From positions 1 through 64,000 of the forward strand of contig SCFE01000085.1 of NCBI GenBank assembly GCA_004352715.1: DNA of 64,000 nucleotides, in the 5' to 3' direction. The translations under genes and the position numbers were made by a program. The notes beneath the pieces were generated by a model. It did no database searches. It had not been told where the DNA came from and worked only from the letters and a program-made list of their open reading frames with translations. Below are positions 57,632 through 64,000 of the stretch, one piece after another. The stretch's first letter is position 1. Every line of letters starts with the position of its first letter. The stretch is from Hofstenia miamia. Its lineage: Eukaryota; Xenacoelomorpha; Acoela.

Positions 57632-58447
57632 CTTATTTACAAGATTTCTTCCTCTCTGAGATTGAGATTTCCCAAAAATTGAGCTCCAAGCAAGGCCCAA
57701 CCCACATAAATTAATGACAATTTGCCCTCTTTAGGCCTATATCTATGCTTATAAAAAACAACAAAATTCTGCAAAATTTTGGGTTTGCTGCACTAAAATT
57801 GAAGTTCACAAGTTTGCATTTTGAAGAATTTATGATACTAATGTAAAACTTTAAAGAGTATTTTATTTTTTTCAACACTGCATTTATGTTTTAGTTAAGA
57901 ATTTGGCATCCACAACTGAATATTTCAATTCTGCAAAAAAACTGTTATATCAATCACCCAAATATGGTGTCCAAACCGAAGTTATCTTTGAGTATTGTTG
58001 TAGTTATTGCAAAAGCTGCAGTGATACTATTCATTACCAAAGACATTAAATTGATTACTAAAACTTGAAATTAATTTAGTTACCAATTGAACGTGATTTA
58101 TGTGAAAAGTCCCCACGGATTTAAAGGTAATGATCTAGCTAAGAAATGTGGCATCCACAACTGAATTTTTATTCTGCAAAGCAAACTGTTGGCATTGATC
58201 ACCCAAACTTTGAAGAGGAATCTCAAGGAAACTTTGACTAAAGCTACTAATATCTAGAACTTCACTTACTTGAAATGAGCTAATGCAACCAAGGAATATG
58301 ACTGAAGCTGTTGAAATATACAAAAAGAGTAGAGCCAATACATTTAGTGAATGACATAAGGGGTAATGAAGATGTTCTATTCCTAGATTGCATTCCATTT
58401 AGTAAATTCACATTGTTGTAAGATGTGATGCACTAGTTAATGGATAT
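57632..58447 (-). other. Second copy of the E1 flank
   Basis: Same sequence as 43827-44642 (offset 13,805), including the 87-codon frame (58135-58398) with its hydrophobic segment. Follows a gap, as does the first copy. Confidence 0.6.
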
Positions 58448-59362
58448 TGTAGAATCGCGGGCTGTAATGTTACTAGAAAACTATTTGACTCTGCAGAAGG
58501 TTTAGCATAGAGATATAACAGCCCTGATTCTGGGAAAACAAGTAAAGAGAAAACGAACTAATATAAACATTGGTAATTCATCCAAGTAATAAATACTTTA
58601 GGTAACTCCAAGATGACCAACTCATGTGGCTTCCAGCCGAAGTGAAGTCTTCAGGAACAGTGTAGTGCTCGACTTAGTGCATGGTGCTACCATATTTGTC
58701 TCACTTATTAATTTCTATCTCATAGTAAAAATATACATCTCATTTTCATTGTTATCTCTCAGCTCACTTAATAATAGTCTGTAATTGCCGGACATTCACG
58801 ATAGCCCACAGCATGGTATCATCACAGTGTCATACAGTATAGGTGCATGTATGTGTTCAACATCAATCGAAAGTTTTATTATTGCCTTATGCATAACTGT
58901 ATCCATAACCTAATAGGTCCACAATTTGGGCTGGTAAGATCTGTCAATCTCCAGGAGCTACGTGTCACCCTGTGCTTGAGAAAGCACTCTCAAATTGTTG
59001 CAACACTTAAGCAATTATTTTCATACTAAAAATCAGTAATCAAATAATGGAAGAAAAAGTAAACAGTAATTGAGGCTAGATAAAATCTATTAACCTTTCT
59101 TAACATTGTTTCTCAATTTATACAAGTTCAAATAATTACCTGTCTTTGTTTACAACTACAGTTAATCATTAGATAGTCATGTCATTGATTTTCCCTTGCA
59201 AATTAAATTTGAGCAACACGTTTAGCACCATCAAGGGTACATAACACGATAACTAGCTTTCATAAACCCAAGCTCAAAATTAATCTTACGTCATGATGAT
59301 GTTAATACAATAAAAAATAGAAATGAATAATAATCACGAAAATTTCCCCGAGTGACTCTACA
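58448..59362 (-). repeat. Family-1 LTR (3' LTR of deleted element)
   Basis: 915 bp, same as 44643-45557 apart from a short patch at about 58,850-58,915 (ATGTGTTCAACATCAATCG and GCATAACTGTATCC in place of the E1 version). Confidence 0.9.
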
Positions 59363-59380
59363 CGGCCCCCTTTGCTCAAA

Positions 59381-60726
59381 TTAATTCTGTGGCAGTAGGT
59401 GGAGAGTAGGACCCAAGACTAGTTGTTGAGCAGCTCTGACCATTTCCATAGCTAATTCTCCTTCCCATTCTTTTAATTCAGCATACTGAGGCTCATGTGA
59501 AAGTTAAATTAATGCCTCTCTCTGGGTAACAACTTTATCTCTTAACTTGAAGTAGTGTAGTGTAGGCAATCTATTGCTGATGGGACAATTCTTTCTTAAG
59601 TTGTTTAAATGATGAGTGAATGTATCATGAAATCTTTTGTAAAGGCGAAATCCTTTCAGTGCAATCATTAAGGTCATCAATGCATCTGTGTCAGATGTAT
59701 GAGCATCCTTGGCTCAAATAGTGGTGGCTGGGTAAAGGTGTTCAAACACATCTCTTAGTGACCCCATGTGGGTTGCATGATCCATAAATAAGGAACAGAA
59801 CTCTTGTACCTGATTCAATGTCATATCATCTGGATCAGAAACGTCAGCTTGAAGCATGGTGATTATTTCTATCCTTTTTGTTACATCATAGTATCTTGTG
59901 GTAGTTTCTACTTTGTTGATCCACATAAGATCTCCAGCAGCTTGAAAGAGAATTAACATCCGAGGATCAGTATTTAGTAAGGTTTCATGTATCTTCCTTA
60001 ATTGCTCATTTATTGCAGTTCCTTTATTAAAAATGTCACGAATAGTCAACGTTCCATTGATGAAGATTCTTTCCTTGTTATCACTTGCCAGTAACTTTTC
60101 ACGCACTAACCTGTATTCATCAGTTTTAATCAGTTTATTTGCCTCGGCGCTAGTGCTCACAAAATTTAATTTATTGGGTAGATGGGCTGCAACTTTCTTC
60201 TTGTTTTTCTTTACTCACCATTTAGGTTGAATTAGTGGAGTTTCAACACAAGGAGGGGGAATGCATAATATATTTTCCTTCCAAAGTTTGTGTTCCAAAT
60301 CTGCAAACAGAGATTTTTTTTGTAAACTAGCAGTCCCAATTGTAATGGGATAGTTGATCTGAGCGTTCTTAATGGTATCCCAAAATTGGTTTCTTAATCC
60401 ATGTTTTCATAACTCCTCAATCTGTTTGCTTGATATCTTGATTTGGGCAGTAGTACATTCTACGTCCAGAGCTACTTGTCACCCTGGGGATTGTAGAATG
60501 ACCAATTCCTCTTTAGTAAACATTTCGGTTAAGCACCACTTCATCATTCCAAGAACATCCTTTTCACTATTTTCCACTAGTACTCTATTTTGAATTAGTA
60601 AATCTTTATCAAAGTCAGAAGGGTCATGCTCGAGCATGAGAATCCTCTCATTTTCAGTGATTGACCATTGAGGAGTAGGAGATAATTGCACTGAGGATGT
60701 AGCCAATAATTCTTCTTCTCTGAAAA
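59381..60726 (-). pseudogene. ORF3 C-terminal part in the deleted element
   Basis: Same as 45576-46921 of E1: FREEELLATSSVQLSPTPQW onward, the 148-codon terminal domain (59714-60160), TGA at 59714-59716, stop TAA at 59381-59383. Confidence 0.75.
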
Positions 60727-60930
60727 ACACTTGTTAATAAATCCAACATGTCAAGCACTGAGACAAAACAGAACTTTAAAGAGTATACATCAGTTGGTAG
60801 ATTTGCAGCGAAATCCAATGGCTGTCAGGGGAAACAACTATCCCGACTGACCAGCACCAAAACTAAAATGGAAGCCAATCCAAACCATCAAAAGAGACAA
60901 CAAAGAAAAATAATTCATTATCATGTCAGC
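60727..60930 (-). other. Leader fragment of the deleted element
   Basis: Collinear with the first part of the E1 and plus-strand leaders, with a ~30-bp internal loss, ending at TTGGATTTATTAACAAGTG where it joins ORF3 (TTTTTCAGAG). Confidence 0.6.
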
Positions 60931-60948
60931 GTCCTGTCATGGTCGCCA
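60931..60948 (-). other. Primer-binding site, tRNA-Arg type (17/18)
   Basis: TGGCGACCATGACAGGAC on the minus strand. By my recollection of tRNA-Arg(UCG), only one position differs, a G-to-A at a CpG. It is the best-preserved primer site in the window. Confidence 0.8.
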
Positions 60949-61856
60949 TGTAGAATCGTGGGCTGTAATTATACTAGAGAACTATTTGACTCTGCAGAAG
61001 GTTTAACATAGAGATATGACAGCCCTGATTCTGGGAAAACAATTAAAGAGAAAACTTATATAAACATTGGTAATTCATCCAAGTAATCAATACTTTAGGT
61101 AACTCCAAGATGACAAACTCACATGGCTTCCAGCCAAAGCAAAGTCTTCAGGAACATTGTAGTGCTCGACTTAGTGCATGGTGCTACCCTATTTGTCTCA
61201 CTTATTAATTTCTATCTCATAGACAAAATAAACATCTCATTTTCATTGTTAGTTCTCAGCTCACTAAATAATAGTCTGTAATTGCCAGACATTCATGCTA
61301 GCCAATGGCATGGTATCATCACAGTGTCATAAAATATAAGTGCATGTACTTGGTGAATATCAACTGAAAGTTTTATTATTTCCTTATGCATAACCATATC
61401 TATAACTTAATAGGTCCACAATTTGGGCTGGTAAGATCTGCTGATCTCCAGGAGCTACATGATGCCCTGTACTTTGGAAAAGCACTCCCAAATTGTCACT
61501 GGACTTAAGCAGTTATTTTCATATTCAAAAAATACTAATAAAAATAACGGAAGAGAAAGTGAACATAATTGAAGCTAGATAAAATCTATTGACCTTTCTC
61601 AACAGTGTTTCTCAATTTATACAATTTCAAATAATTACCTGCCTTTGTTTACAACTACAGTTAATCACAAGATAATCGTGTCATTGACTTATTAACTTCC
61701 CTCGCAAATTAAATTTGAGCATATAATTATGTAGCACCAAATTGAGGGGACATGACATGGTTTTCGTAAACCGAAATCAGAATACGTCATACTGACGTCA
61801 TGACAACTATAAATATAATAAATAATAATCACGAATTTTCCCCGAGTGACTCTACA
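60949..61856 (-). repeat. Family-1 LTR shared by E3 and the deleted element
   Basis: 908 bp. U3 keeps ACGTCATACTGACGTCA (about 61,783-61,799), a nearly intact CRE pair. Has ORF3 plus polypurine tract on its upper side and a primer site on its lower side. Confidence 0.9.
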
Positions 61857-61873
61857 AGCCCCCCTTGCTCAAA

Positions 61874-62753
61874 TTAATTCTGCGGTAGTAGGTGGAGGGC
61901 CTTCCCCAGACTATCTTCTGGATGGTGGTAATCATTTCTATAACTAACACTGTCTCCCATTCTTTTACATCAACATACTGGGGTTCACGTGATAGTTGCA
62001 TTTATACTTCTCTTTGTGTGACTACTTCATCTCTTAACTTGAAGAATCATAATGCAGGTAAATTGTAAAATCCTCATCAAACCACGTGTGCACCATACTT
62101 TGCCAATATTAGCAACTAATTCCCTTGAGCATTTTCGAGTTGTAGCATATAATTGCATTGACTTTTGGACGTTTTTCTGCATCAATTATAAAAGGTATTA
62201 TATCAAATAGAGCAACCTAACTTTTTGGTATTGTAAGTCCATCATAGTTGGTTCTGCGTCTCTTCCGAAATGTTATCGTGAATGTAATGTACTGCTCGAC
62301 GTGTAGCCATGAAATAGGGGTGTAGTGTTTCTTCACCAATTTTGGACATCTTTTTCTTTCTTTCTTCTGTCTTCCTAGATCTGACTGTTGAAGTAACGGT
62401 AGAGGAACTAACAGAGGTTGAGGGGGCTATCGAATCACTCATTGGGGAGGTATTTACAGTTTGTAATACACTAAATAGGGTATGTATGTTTTGAGTTTTT
62501 AAAGTTAGTGAGGTTTTGTTGCCAGCTCTGCTTGCGCACGTGGAGGTACGTGTCCCCCCACGTAGTAGCAAGATGAGGACGGTGTCATTGCTGTCTGCTC
62601 TCCTAATCATGGAGCTACATGTCACCCACACGGGATAGGACTCTGCTCAGCACCTTCATGTCGTCCTCTTTTGTTTTTGCGTGCCTCATCAAGCAAAGAT
62701 ACGTGTCTCCCACGCCTAGATGAAGATGTGCCATCATTTGTGCTAACCTCCAT
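61874..62753 (-). pseudogene. ORF3 of E3 with large internal deletion
   Basis: The N-terminal part is the best preserved here: an ATG at 62753 (MEVSTNDGTSSSRRGRHVSL) overlaps the pol stop; a second frame from 62631 runs through STVTSTVRSRKTEERKKK to TLHPYFMATRRAVHYIHDN (about 62,320) and EETQNQL. After the RSTVH/FDEDF block (about 62,085) it jumps to the last ~75 codons (KLRDEVVTQRE region, about 62,040) and the TAA at 61874-61876. About 2.5 kb found in E1 is missing. Which of the two N-terminal frames begins the true protein is unclear. Confidence 0.65.
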
Positions 62754-64000
62754 TCTCCTTCTCACTCTTCGACGGGGTGGAGGAGCTGGCGACTCTCGTT
62801 TTTGCTTCCCTATCAGTATCATTCCTAAACATATCTATAAGGTTAAGGTCCCAAATATTGGGATCATAAGTTTGACTTTCTCTGGCTTGCCTTGAAGGCA
62901 GCACTCTTTGAGCACAATTATCTACGATATCAGGTTCAAAATCAGTATCATAAAAATCTTCCTCAGCAAATTCGGTTAAATTATCATAAGTTGCAAATTA
63001 ATCAATACCGTTATCAATTAATGTAAATTCATTATTGTCATCAATGATTACATTCTCAATGTCTTTGATTGTTCATTTCAGTCTCTGAAAATGTACGGTT
63101 TTACCGTTATTAAGTGTATATGTGTTGTGGTCAAGCACTTTCTCCACAGTAAATGGTCCTTGCCAATTATTGGCTAATTTCCGTACTTGATTGTGATCAG
63201 TTGTTACACAAGGTAGATATGCAAATACTTTATCTCCTTGCTGATGTGATTCGCCATATAATTTTTTATTAAACGTTCTCTTTTGTCTAATACAAGATTG
63301 ACTAGTGTTGTGACAAATGGTTAAGTGAATCTGCTGCATATCACGTAACAACTGATTTACATATTTATCTAAGGTAATTTCTGAGTAGTTAGGATACATC
63401 ATTGATAAAGAGGTTAATGCTTCACGACCAAACATAGCTTTAAACAGACTGACCCCAGTTGTAGAATGAACTGATGTATTATAAAAAAATTCAATACATT
63501 CTATTACCCGTCGCCAATTTTTCCCTGCTGCTCGTGATAAGGCCACCCTGATTAATTTTATCAGAGTTCTGTTTAGCCATTCCACTAAACCATTGGCTTG
63601 AGGGTGGTATGCGGTAGTAAAATCGTGTATTATTTCTAATTCAGACATAAGGGTTTTCATCAAATTATTTTCAAACTGTGGACCATGATCCGAGATAAGC
63701 TGAGATATAGGGCCATATTTTAAAATCCATTCCTTCACTATCTTATCAGCTACCTTTTCAGCGTGTGTGCTTTCCATTGGAATTATTCTAGCATATTTAG
63801 TAAAATGATCCACTATCACTAGAAGATATTGAAATCCATCATCATCACGAGATAATTGTTCCAGGTCCATATGCACAATTTCATTGGGACTAGTGGCAGC
63901 ACAACACTCTAATTAACCCCATTGGTCTGGGAAATGAGAGGAGTTATTCAAAAGACACTTCCCACATTTATCTATTACATCCTGAACTGTTGATCTAATT
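62754..64000 (-). pseudogene. Integrase and linker of E3 (partial)
   Basis: The 267-codon open piece 63073-63876 holds HMDLEQLSRDDDGFQYLL, ISDHGPQFENN, YHPQANGLVEWLNRTL (Arg to Trp next to the catalytic Glu, a CpG change), ALSRAAGKNW with CGA intact where the plus-strand copy has TGA, and the GPF module WQGPFTVEKVLDHNTYTL. A stop at 63,914 (TTA in reverse) precedes the zinc domain, which continues off the window. After a frameshift an acidic linker leads to the TAG overlapping the ORF3 ATG. Confidence 0.85.

Larger units (their letters stand above)
58448..61856 (-). mobile_element. Internally deleted family-1 element (3.4 kb)
   Basis: LTR 60949-61856, primer site 60931-60948, about 200 bp of leader (60727-60930), then a direct jump into ORF3 (60726) and on through polypurine tract and LTR 58448-59362. 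Gag, pol and the first two thirds of ORF3 are gone. The retained parts (LTRs, primer site, leader, polypurine tract) are those a nonautonomous element needs, though a rearranged assembly is also possible. Confidence 0.65.
60949..64000 (-). mobile_element. E3: family-1 element, runs off the window end
   Basis: Integrase (from 64000), linker, internally deleted ORF3, polypurine tract, LTR. More CpGs are kept than in E1 and E2, so it is less decayed. Confidence 0.8.

Noticed and set aside
60720-60735. Leader-to-ORF3 joint as a retro-copied spliced (env-like subgenomic) RNA
   Set aside because: An AG precedes the acceptor side in E1 (CAAACAG/TTTTTCAG), but the leader side shows no GT donor after the joint (ATGCCGCC in the plus-strand copy), and the joint has extra changed bases. 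A deletion or template switch is simpler.
1-64000. CRISPR arrays, tRNA or rRNA genes, bacterial regulatory sites
   Set aside because: None seen; the window is eukaryotic repeat sequence. tRNA-like matches are only the 18-base primer sites.

Overview
This is an AT-rich invertebrate nuclear window, most likely from an arthropod. It has no bacterial-type operons, and about 80% of it is decayed LTR retrotransposon sequence of the Ty3/Gypsy (Metaviridae-type) order. Arthropod origin is an inference from the primer sites (tRNA-Arg and tRNA-Trp types known from insects) and from two degenerate genes of transposon-associated families common in arthropods. Three fixed 1,000-base N gaps and two single Ns mark a scaffolded draft assembly.

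Layout. 1-7973 (+): the end of one family-1 element, a shared LTR, then gag-pol of a second element ending in a scrambled LTR. 7974-11667: an inverted pair of family-C LTR fragments, AT-rich sequence without genes, and a fresher LTR cut by a gap. 12668-17772: the only stretch that is not mainly retrotransposon. It holds a Tc1/mariner-like pseudogene, an intact 371-codon secreted-protein gene (13645-14760) and a pseudogene of a widespread transposon-associated family. 17773-25466 (-): element B (3' LTR, ORF3, INT, RNase H, RT). 25467-35000 (-): element C (pol, gag, tRNA-Trp primer site, LTR, then another ORF3 fragment). 35563-42826 (-): family-1 element E2. 44643-55902 (-): nearly complete family-1 element E1 of 11.3 kb. 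55903-56631: ORF3 end, identical to bases 1-729. 57632-64000 (-): a second copy of the E1 3' region joined to an internally deleted element, then element E3.

How the genes fit together. Each element follows LTR - tRNA primer site - gag - (-1 shift) - protease - RT - RNase H - integrase - ORF3 - polypurine tract - LTR. ORF3 (about 1,000-1,100 codons) lies where retroviruses and some Gypsy elements carry env, but shows no signal peptide, membrane anchor or fusion features. It is recognisably homologous in the three diverged subfamilies here, and I do not recognise it. The gag/pol junction carries a canonical slippery heptamer directly before the gag stop.

Almost all copies are dead. Many internal stops are TGA where a sister copy has CGA, or where TGA, TGT, CAA or CAT alternate, as expected from CpG deamination, so the host probably methylates these elements. 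Several large near-identical duplications abut gaps and should be tested as assembly artefacts before any biological reading.
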